A stretch of 64,000 bases of DNA from Hymenobacter polaris (GTDB lineage: Bacteria; Bacteroidota; Bacteroidia; Cytophagales; Hymenobacteraceae), in contig NZ_JABBGH010000002.1 in NCBI RefSeq assembly GCF_012927305.1, positions 1,302,001 to 1,366,000 of the forward strand, given 5' to 3'. Each line of letters starts with the position of its first letter. Within the stretch, counting starts at the first letter, position 1. Below the pieces are notes generated by a model. That model did no database searches. It was not told the origin of the DNA and was given only the letters and a program-made list of their open reading frames with translations. A program made the position numbers and the translations under genes. Of this stretch, positions 50,202 through 59,180 are shown in pieces.

Positions 50202-50933
50202 GCCGCTTTGAGGCCGCCTAATAGGCCTAGGTAATAAGGCGCACTAGCCAGGAACCTACGCCAACTACGAGTAGGGTTTATCCCGTTTGTTTAGCCACCC
50301 TCATCTCTTGCTTCACTACCTGCGCCGTCGTGCCGGCGTGGCTACGCGGTGCCCCTGTTCAGGTGGTTGTACCCCGCGCTGCCAATGGCAACGGCCAGGA
50401 CGGCGACGCTACAAAGGCCATGACGTGCCGGGGACTGGCGAACTATACTGTGGGGTTGCCGCGCCAAAGTAGCAGGCGGCCGAGATGCGTGGCAGGGAAA
50501 TTTAGCGTCGGCCACGCCGGGCATTGGTGCATTCAGAATAGAAGGGTATCCTGGTTACTTAGTTATTTAATCGTAAGCACCGCGTTAAATGAACGTGGCA
50601 TTATTTATTTAAAAAATTATATTTTATTTGTTCGATTAAAATAGCTGAAAAAATATTATATAATTGTGCGTGTATTTTTTTTAATTCTTTTGAAATTAAT
50701 CATATTAAGCTCAGCATTAAGGCAAATTAAATCACATTATTTTTATTATTTATATCTTGAAAATCAGTAGTTTAATATTAAAAATATCTTAACAAATTAT
50801 GTATCCAATAGCATTGTTTAAAAACTAGTTATATCGCTTCCAATAAGGGTGGTATTTAAAGAAAATAAGATTGACATCTGCTGCCGTAATTTGCAGCACA
50901 ATCTTATTTTTTTCATATCAAAACACCTCGACT
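50202..50933. other. Intergenic region, AT-rich in its second half
   Basis: 730 bp between the response regulator and the di-heme oxidoreductase. The first half (to ~50540) has normal GC and no credible gene. The part 50570-50870 is very AT-rich, with TTTATTTAAAAAATTA-like runs, and resembles an upstream regulatory or nucleoid-protein-bound region. No RNA gene recognised. Confidence 0.5.
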
Positions 50934-52433
50934 TTGAAGCCATTCTACTATTCTTGGCGCCAGGCGTGCTTGGCGTTACTCAGTGCCACGGTGCTGAGTG
51001 CCTGTGAGAAAGCGCAGGACGACACCGGGCCCCTAGGCACGAGCGTGAGCCAGGACGCCAAAGCCGGCCCAGGTACTTCATCGACCGACTTTGCTGGCCC
51101 CGCGGGGGGCAGCAACACCGTTAACCGGTCCGACGAGCAGGCCTTCAACCAGCCTTCCCCCGCGTTGATGGGCCCCGACGTCACCTACCACAACACGGGG
51201 CAGGGGAACTTCGAGCAGGTCTTTTCGCTCCAGCAGCTCGTGCCGCTCTGGAACCACAACAAGTGCAGCGGCTGCCACGTGGCCGGGGGGCGCAGCCCGC
51301 TCGGGCTCGACCCACAGGTACCGCAGCTCCTCTTCCGCGTGAGCGCGCCGGGGGTAGCCGACGATGGGGGCCCGAACCCGGTGCCGGGCATTGGGGGGCA
51401 GATTCAACCCTTTGCCATCGTGAACGGGGCGGTGGGCATTGGGCCGGAAGGCACCGTGAGCACCACCTACGTGGAGCAGCTCCAGGCCTTTGTGGATGGC
51501 CAGGCCTACAGCTTGCGCACGCCCACCTATACGCCGTCCGTAGCCTTGCCGGCCGGCACCATGCTTTCTCCTCGCATTGGGCCGCAAATAGCGGGCCTAG
51601 GCCTGCTCGAAGCCGTAGCGGAGCAGGATATCGTGGCCCTGGCCGACCCGGACGACAGGGACCATGACGGCATTACGGGCCGGCCTAACCGCGTGTGGGA
51701 TGCTGCCGCGCAGCAAACGGTGCTGGGCCGCTTCGGCTGGAAAGCCAACCAGCCCAACCTACTGCAGCAAGCCGCCGCGGCCTTTAACGGCGACCTGGGC
51801 ATTACTAGCCCGTTCTTTCCGCTCGAGTCTAACGTGCCGGGCGGCGGTCGCAACAAGAAAGGGCCGGGTGTCAAATTGCCTTCGGGCGGCTTGTCGAGTA
51901 TAACGGCCGCTGCGCTGATGCTCAAAAACAGCGCCGCTTCGACCACGCCGACGGACATCGATACCGACGCGCTATTCTCCACGGCTTTTTACACGGGTAC
52001 GCTGGGGGTGCCCGCCACGCGGAATACCAGCGACCCGCAGGTGCAGGCCGGGCAGGCCCTCTTTATTTCCGCCAAGTGTGCCGTTTGCCATACGCCCGCG
52101 CTACGCACCTCCCCAATGGCTCCCTATGGCCTAGGTGGCCAGACTATTCACCCCTATACGGACTTGCTGCTGCACGATATGGGCCCCGGCTTGGCTGATA
52201 ATCGGCCCGACTTTTTGGCTACTGGTAGCGAGTGGCGCACCCCTCCCCTGTGGGGCCTAGGCCTGAGCGCAGTCACCAGCAACCACACCAACTACTTGCA
52301 CGATGGCCGCGCCCGCAACGTGCTGGAAGCCGTGATGTGGCACGGTGGAGAAGGCGACTTCTCGCGCCGCTACGTGGCGCAGCTCTCGCAGGCCGACCGC
52401 AATGCCCTGGTAGCCTTTGTTAACTCTTTGTAA
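50934..52433 (+). CDS. Di-heme oxidoreductase (DUF1111/DHOR) lipoprotein
   Basis: About 499 residues. No ATG fits; TTG 50934 gives MKPFYYSWRQACLALLSATVLSAC, a good lipoprotein signal, whereas TTG 50871 adds an unlikely tail. Two heme-binding motifs: C111-S-G-C114-H115 (NKCSGCHVAGG) and C382-A-V-C385-H386 (SAKCAVCHTPALRTSP), as in DHOR, 'thiol oxidoreductase' or cytochrome c peroxidase-like proteins. GGRNKKGPGVKLPSGG and EAVMWHGGEGDFSR are family phrases. It is probably attached to the outer membrane, periplasmic or surface-facing. Imelysin or MauG partners usual for the family are not adjacent; a COG4315 lipoprotein follows. Confidence 0.85.
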   Translation: MKPFYYSWRQACLALLSATVLSACEKAQDDTGPLGTSVSQDAKAGPGTSSTDFAGPAGGSNTVNRSDEQAFNQPSPALMGPDVTYHNTGQGNFEQVFSLQQLVPLWNHNKCSGCHVAGGRSPLGLDPQVPQLLFRVSAPGVADDGGPNPVPGIGGQIQPFAIVNGAVGIGPEGTVSTTYVEQLQAFVDGQAYSLRTPTYTPSVALPAGTMLSPRIGPQIAGLGLLEAVAEQDIVALADPDDRDHDGITGRPNRVWDAAAQQTVLGRFGWKANQPNLLQQAAAAFNGDLGITSPFFPLESNVPGGGRNKKGPGVKLPSGGLSSITAAALMLKNSAASTTPTDIDTDALFSTAFYTGTLGVPATRNTSDPQVQAGQALFISAKCAVCHTPALRTSPMAPYGLGGQTIHPYTDLLLHDMGPGLADNRPDFLATGSEWRTPPLWGLGLSAVTSNHTNYLHDGRARNVLEAVMWHGGEGDFSRRYVAQLSQADRNALVAFVNSL

Positions 52434-52500
52434 ATTCTTTCTCTTGCAGTAAACACCTCTTTTTAAAGGCTTAGCTTACAAAATCTTATATTCCCCTAGT

Positions 52501-53364
52501 ATGGCCCTTTTTACTATTCGCTTTCACTGGCTGGCCCGCTGCTCGGCCCGCACCCTGGCTGGTTTTCTGTTGGTGGTTTTGACACTGAGCAGCTGCCAAA
52601 AGAAGGAGGATGCCGTAGCGCCCACCCCTGCTCCGCCCGCCGTGCAGCTAGCCAACGATGCCAAGCTGGGTTCCTTCCTCACCGATGGGCAGGGCAACAC
52701 GCTCTACTATTTCACGCTCGACGTGAGTGGGTCCAACAACTGCGGGGCCGCGGCCTGCGCGGCCCAGTGGCCCGTGTTTTACGCGCCTGCTATTACAGTG
52801 GGCGCCGGGCTGAACGCGGCCGACTTTACGACTGGCAAAACGGCGGGGGGGCAAAACCAGACGCTGTATAAGGGCTGGCCCTTGTACTACTACGCCGCCC
52901 CCACCGGCAGCCAGAACGTGCGCGAGCAACCCGGCCAAACCCAGGGCAACGGTATCGGCGACGTATGGTACGTGGTGCGCCCCGACTATACGGTGATGGT
53001 AGCAATGGGCGCGGTCGAAAACAAGGTGACCAGTAAGACCAGCTTTAAGCCGTATCTGATTGACCCGCAAGGCCGCACGCTCTACACGTTTAGTGCGGAC
53101 GCCGCCCACCCAACTACCCAGGCCACTAACTGCACGGGCGGCTGCACGGATGCGTGGCCCATTTTTTACCAGGCTAACCTGAAGGTGCCTTCTTGCCTGA
53201 AAGCAAGTGACTTTGGCACCATCACGCGCACTGATGGCCCGAACGGCGGCACCCGCCTGCAAACTACCTATAAGGGCAGCCCGCTCTACTACTTCGTGGC
53301 CGACAACGGCGTGCGCGCTAAAATTGAAGGGGAAGGGGGCGACTGGGCCGTCGCCATGCCCTAG
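52501..53364 (+). CDS. Lipoprotein with two COG4315 (PF03640) repeats
   Basis: 287 residues. Signal with lipobox LSSC-QKKED. Two copies of the 'secreted repeat': first ~50-165 (LGSFLTDGQGNTLYYFTLD; CAAQWPVFYAP; LYKGWPLYYYA; WYVVRPD) and second ~170-285 (YLIDPQGRTLYTFSADA; CTDAWPIFYQ; TYKGSPLYYFVAD; WAVAMP). Paired Cys in each repeat (CGAAAC; CTGGC) may form disulfides. The family is often near electron-transfer or heme proteins, consistent with the di-heme gene 67 bp upstream. Biochemical role unknown. A long bidirectional terminator follows. Confidence 0.88.
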   Translation: MALFTIRFHWLARCSARTLAGFLLVVLTLSSCQKKEDAVAPTPAPPAVQLANDAKLGSFLTDGQGNTLYYFTLDVSGSNNCGAAACAAQWPVFYAPAITVGAGLNAADFTTGKTAGGQNQTLYKGWPLYYYAAPTGSQNVREQPGQTQGNGIGDVWYVVRPDYTVMVAMGAVENKVTSKTSFKPYLIDPQGRTLYTFSADAAHPTTQATNCTGGCTDAWPIFYQANLKVPSCLKASDFGTITRTDGPNGGTRLQTTYKGSPLYYFVADNGVRAKIEGEGGDWAVAMP

Positions 53365-53449
53365 GTAGCGACTACCGCTGCTGTAAGTTTCACGAAAAGA
53401 GTGATTAAATAGTGTAAACTATAACGGCTGCCCTACTGAGTCATCCATC

Positions 53450-53532
53450 TTGCGCGCAACAGCCCCCGGTACTCCAGCGGTTCTTACTTAACGCGTAGGA
53501 ACCGCTGGAATATTGGGGGCTGTTGCGCGCAA
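53450..53532. terminator. Long hairpin between convergent genes
   Basis: TTGCGCGCAACAGCCCCC (53450-53467) and GGGGGCTGTTGCGCGCAA (53515-53532) are exact complements, with the inner CCAGCGGTTC / GAACCGCTGG also pairing. It separates the COG4315 gene from the ABC transporter and could end both; no long T run. Confidence 0.65.
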
Positions 53533-53577
53533 AATAGATTCAGTTTTCGTCAAGGTACTCAGCTCGGGCCTAGGCCC

Positions 53578-55464
53578 TTACCGATAGCCCGCCGCCTGCA
53601 GCGCAAATAGCTCGGCATAGCGCCCGTCCTTCGCCAAAAGCTCCTCGTGCGAGCCGATTTCCTGCACGCGGCCGTTTTCGACCACTAGGATGCGGTCGGC
53701 CATGCGCACGGTGCTGAAGCGGTGCGAGATGAGCACGGCGGTTTTGCCTTGGGTCAGCTCCTTGAAGCGCTCGAACACCTCGTACTCGGCGCGGGCGTCG
53801 AGGGCGGCGGTGGGCTCGTCGAGGATGAGCAGCTGGGCTTCGCGCATGTAGGCGCGGCCTAGGGCTATTTTTTGCCACTCGCCGCCGCTTAGATCCACGC
53901 CGCCGTTGAAGCGCCGGCCAATCATCTGGTCGTAGCCCAGGGGTAGCTTGGCAATCACCGAGTCGGCGAGGCTTTGGTGGGCGGCCTGCTCGATGCGAGG
54001 CTGGTTTTGGCGCTCTTCGATGCGGCCCACGGCCAGGTTTTGGCCAGCGGGTAGCTGGAAGCGCACAAAATCCTGGAAGATGACGCCGATTTCCTGGCGC
54101 AGCTCGGCGGGGTCGTACTCGCGCAGGTCGTGGCCATCGAGCAGGATGCGGCCCTCGGTGGGGTCGTAGAGGCGGGCCAGCAGCTTGACGAGCGTGGTTT
54201 TGCCAGCGCCGTTTTCGCCCACCAGGGCCAGCTTCTCGCCCGCGTGCAGCTCGAAGCTGAGGTGGCGCAGGGCCCACTTTTCGGCGCTCTTATACTTAAA
54301 ACCCACATCCTCAAAGGTGAAGCCCTGGCGGATGGGTCTCGGAAACGGCCGCACCGCCTGCCCTAGGGTGGGGCGCACGATAAGGGGCTGAATCTGAAAG
54401 AAGTCGAAGAAGTCCTGCAAGTACAGCGCCCCGTCGGCCACCTGGCTGAAACGGCTCAGGATGCCTTCGAGCAAGCCGCGCAGGCGGGCAAACGAGCCGG
54501 CCAGAAACGTGAGCTGACCGATGGAAATGACGCCCACCGCCGCCTGCTGAATGATGTAGAGGTAGGCGCCGTAGTAGCCTGCCGCCCCCACGGCCGCGAA
54601 CACCGTGCCCCAGCTGGCGCGGCGCAGGGCCAGCGCCTTGTTTTGGCGGTAAAACTGGTCAGAAAGCGTTTCGAAGCGGGCAATGAGGAAGTCCGACAAG
54701 CCAAAGATTTTCACCTCCTTGGCCGTGTCGTCGCTGGCGCCGGTTTGGCGCAGGTAGTCCAGCTCGCGGCGCTCGGGCGTCCAGGAGTGCGAGAGCGAGT
54801 AGCTGCGCTCGTTGAAGTGGCTTTCGCCCAGAAAGGCGGGCACCACGGCCAGCAGCAGCAAGCCCAGCAGCCACGGTTGAAACGCCACCAGCCCACCGGC
54901 CAGCAGCACCAGCGTCACCACATCCTGGCCCTGGGCCAGCACCTGGCTCATGAGCACCGAGCGCGACAGCGTTTGGCGGCGCGCGCGCTCCAGCTTGTCG
55001 TAGAAGTTGCTGTCCTCAAACTGGTCGAGGTCCAGCTCGGCCGCGTGGCGCATCAGCCGCACCGACGAGGCGTTGGCAAACAAGTCGCCGAGCAGCGAAT
55101 CGAGCAGGGCCACGGCGCGCCCCAACGCATCGGTGAGCAGCACCAGGCCAAACTCGAGCGCCACCAACCCGAACACCGGCCCTAGGGCCCGGCTGGCGGC
55201 CGGCAGCTTGGTCAGCGCCACCACGTCGTCGATGATGAGCCGGCCCACGTAGAGCAGTGCCAGCGGCACGGCGGCCCGCAGCAGGCGCAGCGCAATGTTG
55301 CCCAGCGTCAGGGCGGGCGAGGTTTCCCAGATGAGCTTTAGAAAGGCGGGTAGGTGGCGCAGGGCGGCGGCCCGCTCGCGCACGCTCACAACGGGCTTAT
55401 CGGGGCCGTGGCCGTGGCTGGGGTTTTTGGCGGAAATCTTTTGGAATAAGTCACTTAGCGGCAT
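53578..55464 (-). CDS. ABC exporter, fused permease and ATPase
   Basis: 628 residues. An N-terminal ~40-residue soluble part (MPLSDLFQKISAKNPSHGHGP) precedes a six-helix ABC membrane domain (~50-350), then the nucleotide-binding domain: Walker A LVGENGAGKTTLVKLLA near 410, Q-loop IFQDFVRFQLPAGQNLAVG, signature DLSGGEWQKIALGRAYM near 523, Walker B LLILDEPTAALDA, and H-loop ISHRF. A homodimeric exporter of lipids, peptides or drugs in the inner membrane. Substrate not deducible. It is convergent to the COG4315 gene and divergent from the MFS gene. Confidence 0.9.
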   Translation of the reverse strand: MPLSDLFQKISAKNPSHGHGPDKPVVSVRERAAALRHLPAFLKLIWETSPALTLGNIALRLLRAAVPLALLYVGRLIIDDVVALTKLPAASRALGPVFGLVALEFGLVLLTDALGRAVALLDSLLGDLFANASSVRLMRHAAELDLDQFEDSNFYDKLERARRQTLSRSVLMSQVLAQGQDVVTLVLLAGGLVAFQPWLLGLLLLAVVPAFLGESHFNERSYSLSHSWTPERRELDYLRQTGASDDTAKEVKIFGLSDFLIARFETLSDQFYRQNKALALRRASWGTVFAAVGAAGYYGAYLYIIQQAAVGVISIGQLTFLAGSFARLRGLLEGILSRFSQVADGALYLQDFFDFFQIQPLIVRPTLGQAVRPFPRPIRQGFTFEDVGFKYKSAEKWALRHLSFELHAGEKLALVGENGAGKTTLVKLLARLYDPTEGRILLDGHDLREYDPAELRQEIGVIFQDFVRFQLPAGQNLAVGRIEERQNQPRIEQAAHQSLADSVIAKLPLGYDQMIGRRFNGGVDLSGGEWQKIALGRAYMREAQLLILDEPTAALDARAEYEVFERFKELTQGKTAVLISHRFSTVRMADRILVVENGRVQEIGSHEELLAKDGRYAELFALQAAGYR

Positions 55465-55560
55465 AGGCTAGCCCTAGGGCACATTTGGGGCCGGAGTGGG
55501 GGAGGGGCCATTTTGGCAGAGTGCGGTGAGTTAAGTAAATGGGTAGATGGGTAGGTGAGT

Positions 55561-55720
55561 AAAGGAGTAAATGGGTAAGTGAGTAGGTGAGCAAAAAAGC
55601 ACGTCATGCTGAGCTTGCCGAAGCATCTCTACCGAACGATACCCTAGGCGGCGTGGTAGAGACGCTTCGGCAAGCTCAGCATGACGTGCTTTTTTGCTCA
55701 CCTACTCATTTACTCCCTTA
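55561..55720. repeat. Very long imperfect hairpin, REP-like core with extended arms
   Basis: The REP-like core (GTCATGCTGAGCTTGCCGAA / TTCGGCAAGCTCAGCATGAC) is extended outward so that GGTGAGCAAAAAAGCAC pairs with GTGCTTTTTTGCTCACC, and further to GAGTAAATG / CATTTACTC. Arms total about 70 nt. Just left of it, from about 55534, short GGGTAGAT/GGGTAGGT-type units repeat in tandem. An in-frame start at 55587 inside it is an artefact. Confidence 0.8.
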
Positions 55721-55745
55721 CCATCCCCGACCTTTGCCGGTACTT

Positions 55746-56981
55746 ATGCTCGGTTCCTACTCGCGCGGCTTTTGGCTGATGTGCCTGTCGTCGTTTCTGT
55801 TTTTTGCGTCCTTCAACCTGCTGCTGCCCGAGCTGCCGGCGCACCTCACGCGCCTGGGCGGCGGCGAGTACAAAGGCTTCATCATCGCGCTCTTCACGCT
55901 GACGGCGGCCATTTCGCGGCCGTTTTCGGGCAAGCTCTCCGACACCGTGGGGCGCATTCCGGTGATGGTGCTGGGCTCGCTGGTGTGCGTGCTGTGCGGG
56001 CTGGCCTACCCGTGGGCCCTGGGGGTGGGCAGCTTCTTGCTGCTGCGGCTGCTGCACGGCTTCAGCACTGGCTTCAAGCCCACCGGCACGGCCGCCTTCG
56101 TGGCCGATATTGTGCCGGCCGACAAGCGGGGCGAGGCCATGGGCTTGCTGGGCGTCACGGGTAGCCTGGGCATGGCGGCCGGCCCGGCGGCGGGCTCGTG
56201 GGTGGCCGAACACTTCTCCCTGAATACCATGTTTTACTGCTCGGCGGGCCTAGCGCTGCTGTCGGTGCTGGTGCAAGGGACCCTCACCGAAACCCTGCCC
56301 CTAGGGCAGCGCCGCCGCTTTAGCCTGTCGCTATTGCGCCTGAAGGCCAACGAGATACTGGAGCCGCGGGTGGCGGCGCCGGCCCTCACCACGCTGCTGT
56401 GCTTGTTTCCCTACGGCGCGGTGCTCACCGTCATTCCCGACCAGAGCCAGCTGCTGGGGCTGGCCGGGCCCACCAAGGGCCTGTTCTACATCTGCTACAC
56501 GGCCTCGTCGCTGGGCGTGCGGCTGGCGGCGGGCAAGGTGTCGGACACCCACGGGCGGGTGCCGGTGCTGCGCTGGTCGGCGGCGGTGCTGGCCCTGGGG
56601 CTGGCCGTGCTGGTGTGGTCGCCGTCGGTGCCGGTGTTTCTGGTGGGAGCTGTCATCTTCGGCCTGGGCACCGGCCTCAACTCGCCCACGCTCTACGCCT
56701 GGACGGTGGACCTAAGCGACCCCACCCGGCGCGGGCGCGGCATTGCCACCATGTACATTGCCCTGGAGGTGGGCATTGGGCTGGGGGCCCTGCTGGCGGG
56801 CTGGATTTTTGACAACCAACCCGGCCGCCTGCCCTACGTGCACGCCCTGAGTTTGGCCAGCGTGCTGGCGGCCATCGGCTACCTGCTGCTGGGGGTGCAA
56901 GCGCCGCCGCGCCCTAGGCCCGAAAGCGACGCCCTGGCCGCCGAAGCCCTGGCCGTGGCGGCTCCTGAAGAAGTGGTGTAA
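55746..56981 (+). CDS. MFS transporter (drug or metabolite efflux type)
   Basis: 411 residues, twelve helices, from ATG 55746 (MLGSYSRGFWLMCLSSFLFF). Signatures: loop 2-3 GKLSDTVGRIPVM, RLLHGFSTGFKPTGTAAFVADIVP and a second-half repeat GKVSDTHGRVPVLRW. A longer frame from 55587 starts inside the REP-like hairpin and is rejected. GAccTTTG, one mismatch from a -7 box, ends 9 nt before the ATG. Substrate unknown. Ends in an Ala/Glu-rich tail. Confidence 0.88.
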   Translation: MLGSYSRGFWLMCLSSFLFFASFNLLLPELPAHLTRLGGGEYKGFIIALFTLTAAISRPFSGKLSDTVGRIPVMVLGSLVCVLCGLAYPWALGVGSFLLLRLLHGFSTGFKPTGTAAFVADIVPADKRGEAMGLLGVTGSLGMAAGPAAGSWVAEHFSLNTMFYCSAGLALLSVLVQGTLTETLPLGQRRRFSLSLLRLKANEILEPRVAAPALTTLLCLFPYGAVLTVIPDQSQLLGLAGPTKGLFYICYTASSLGVRLAAGKVSDTHGRVPVLRWSAAVLALGLAVLVWSPSVPVFLVGAVIFGLGTGLNSPTLYAWTVDLSDPTRRGRGIATMYIALEVGIGLGALLAGWIFDNQPGRLPYVHALSLASVLAAIGYLLLGVQAPPRPRPESDALAAEALAVAAPEEVV

Positions 56982-57084
56982 AGTTGGTGGATAATTGGTG
57001 AGAATTAGCGGAGTTTGCTATACTTTTATCCGCTGCTAAGCACCAGCTTACTCGCACTTCTTTAAACCTACTTTTTTCTGTTCT

Positions 57085-59169
57085 ATGAACAAACTGCTAC
57101 GTAGTTACGGGCTGGCCACCACGGGCTGCCTGGCCCTGGCAGCTGCCCGGCCCGCGGCGGCCCAGCAGGCGCCGGTGCAGCCAGTGGTCATCAAGTTTGG
57201 GCAGCCTGCCCCGGCCGATTTTGAGGCCAGAAACTTTGTGGCCGACAGCGCCGCGGCGGCCGTGGTACTTTCCGACGTGGGCACCACCCGCTTCCGCGTC
57301 GATGGGCTCAGCTTTAAGATGGATACCGAGCGCACCACGCGCATCAAAATTCTGAAGAAGGCGGGCTACGACTACGCCACCGTCGAAATACCGCTGTACC
57401 ACCGCGACGGCGACGAGGAGAAGATTACCAGCCTCAAGGGCTTCACCTACAACATGGTGGGGGGCAAGCTGGAGAAGGTGAAGCTGGAAAGCGCCAACAT
57501 GTTTACCGAGGAGCGCACCAAGAACACGCGGGTGCGCAAGTTTACGCTGCCCGGCGTGCGCGAGGGCGCCGTGGTGGAATACACCTACTCGGTGACGTCG
57601 GACTTCTTCTTCCACTTACAGCCCTGGGCGTTTCAGCGCGACATCCCCACACGCTGGAGCGAGTACCGGGCCAGCATTCCGGAATACTTCGACTACAAGA
57701 TGCTGATGCAGGGCTACGAGCCCCTGGCCATTTCGCAGAAGGAGGACGGCATGACCCAGTATATGGCCTCCGAGCGGGTGCAAACGACGACGGGCGGGTC
57801 GGCGTGGCAGGGTGGGGGCACGTCGCACACCTCCACCGAGGCGCAGACCATTAATGCCCGCGTCACGAACTATCACTGGGCCATGCGCGACGTGCCGGCC
57901 CTGCGCGAAGAGCCCTACATGACCACCCCCGACGACTACGTGGCCCGCATCGACTTTGAGCTGGCCGGCGAGCGCCTAGGGGGTACCTACCGCAACGTGC
58001 TGGGCGACTGGACCAAGATTAACTCCAGCCTGCTGGAAAGCGACGACTTTGGCGGGGTACTCAACCGGGGCGGCTTCCTCAAGGAGCTGGTGCAGCAGCT
58101 GGTAGCCCAGTACGCCGACCCCGCCGCCCGCGCCGCCGCCGTGCGCGAGCTGGTGCTGCGCAACGTGAAGTATGACGGCAGCAACCGCGCGGTAGGCAGC
58201 GGCTCGGCCAAGCACACCTGGGAGCAGCACCGCGGCACCGCCGCCGACGTGAACCTGCTGCTCATTGCGGCCCTGCGCCAGGCCGACCTGCCCGCCCAGC
58301 CGGTGCTGCTGAGCACCCGCACCCACGGCCGCGTCAGCGTCAGCTCGCCCCTGCTGGAGCAATACAACTACGTGGTGGCCCTGGTGCCGCTGCCCGATAA
58401 AAAAGAGCTGCTACTGGACGCCACCGAGCCGCTGCTGCCCGCCGGCGTGCTGCCCCAGCGCTGCCTCAACCAGGTGGGCCGCCTGGTGGTGCCCGCGGCC
58501 GAGGGCGAGGGCCGCTGGGTGGAACTGGTGCCCGCCCAGCGCCATAGCCACTACCAGCAGGTAACCATGACGGTTGATGCCCAGGGCAACATCACCAGCC
58601 AGGTGCAGGAGCAGCACGGCGGCTACTCGGGAGTTAGCGCCCGCAGCAAGCTCACCGAGCTGGGTGAGAAAAAATACGTGACCGAGCTAACCAACCAGCA
58701 CACCAACTGGGAAGTGCCCAGCTATAAGTTTGCGGCCGTGGCAGACGTGAGCCAGCCCTTGAGCCTGCACTACGAGGTGCGTCAGGCGGCCACCACCCCC
58801 GGTACCGCGCAGGAGCTGTACCTCAAGCCCTTGGCTTCGTTTTGCGAAAGCCGCAACCCGTTCGATAACGCGCAGCGCAGGTTTCCGGTCGATTTAGGGG
58901 CGCCCACCCAGGACGTGGTGCTAATTAACCTGACGCTGCCGCCCGGCTACGTGGCCGAGCTGCCCAAGAGCGCCAACGTAAGTCTGCCCGAGCAGGGCGG
59001 TAGCTACGTGTTTTCGGCCAGCAGCCCCACGCCAGGCACCGTGCAGCTCATCAGCCGCCTCACGCTGGCCAAGCCCGTGTACGGGGCCGAGGAGTACGGC
59101 AACCTGCGCGAGTTTTACCGCCTGGCCCTGGCCAAGCAGGCCGAGGCCATGGTCATTAAGAAACAATAA
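57085..59169 (+). CDS. DUF3857 / transglutaminase-like protein, catalytic residues degenerate (copy 1)
   Basis: 694 residues. Signal peptide (LALAAARPAAAQQ), DUF3857 domain (~40-280, FKMDTERTTRIKILKKAGYDYATVEIPLYH), transglutaminase-like core (~330-470), and a DUF3858-type C-terminal beta domain (GYVAELPKSANVSLPEQGGSYVFSASS). In the core the usual catalytic Cys segment reads HRGTAADVNLLLIAALR, without Cys, and the His position reads QYNYVVALV, without His, while LLDATEPLLP keeps the Asp. It therefore looks like a non-catalytic member of the fold. Start ATG 57085 with a good signal. First of three paralogs in a row. Function unknown, envelope-located. Confidence 0.82.
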   Translation: MNKLLRSYGLATTGCLALAAARPAAAQQAPVQPVVIKFGQPAPADFEARNFVADSAAAAVVLSDVGTTRFRVDGLSFKMDTERTTRIKILKKAGYDYATVEIPLYHRDGDEEKITSLKGFTYNMVGGKLEKVKLESANMFTEERTKNTRVRKFTLPGVREGAVVEYTYSVTSDFFFHLQPWAFQRDIPTRWSEYRASIPEYFDYKMLMQGYEPLAISQKEDGMTQYMASERVQTTTGGSAWQGGGTSHTSTEAQTINARVTNYHWAMRDVPALREEPYMTTPDDYVARIDFELAGERLGGTYRNVLGDWTKINSSLLESDDFGGVLNRGGFLKELVQQLVAQYADPAARAAAVRELVLRNVKYDGSNRAVGSGSAKHTWEQHRGTAADVNLLLIAALRQADLPAQPVLLSTRTHGRVSVSSPLLEQYNYVVALVPLPDKKELLLDATEPLLPAGVLPQRCLNQVGRLVVPAAEGEGRWVELVPAQRHSHYQQVTMTVDAQGNITSQVQEQHGGYSGVSARSKLTELGEKKYVTELTNQHTNWEVPSYKFAAVADVSQPLSLHYEVRQAATTPGTAQELYLKPLASFCESRNPFDNAQRRFPVDLGAPTQDVVLINLTLPPGYVAELPKSANVSLPEQGGSYVFSASSPTPGTVQLISRLTLAKPVYGAEEYGNLREFYRLALAKQAEAMVIKKQ

Positions 59170-59180
59170 AGCGGCCTGCG

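Noticed and set aside
50330-50644. 104-codon frame after the response regulator
   Set aside because: No motif, runs from GC-rich into AT-rich DNA, and the residue use is not protein-like.
55534-55590. Possible CRISPR-like tandem repeats
   Set aside because: Units are 7-10 bp (GGGTAGAT, GGGTAGGT, GAGTAAAT types) without spacers; a simple short tandem array.
55587-55745. N-terminal extension of the MFS gene
   Set aside because: The first ~53 codons translate the REP-like hairpin; the first helix starts after ATG 55746, which has a near-consensus promoter box just before it.
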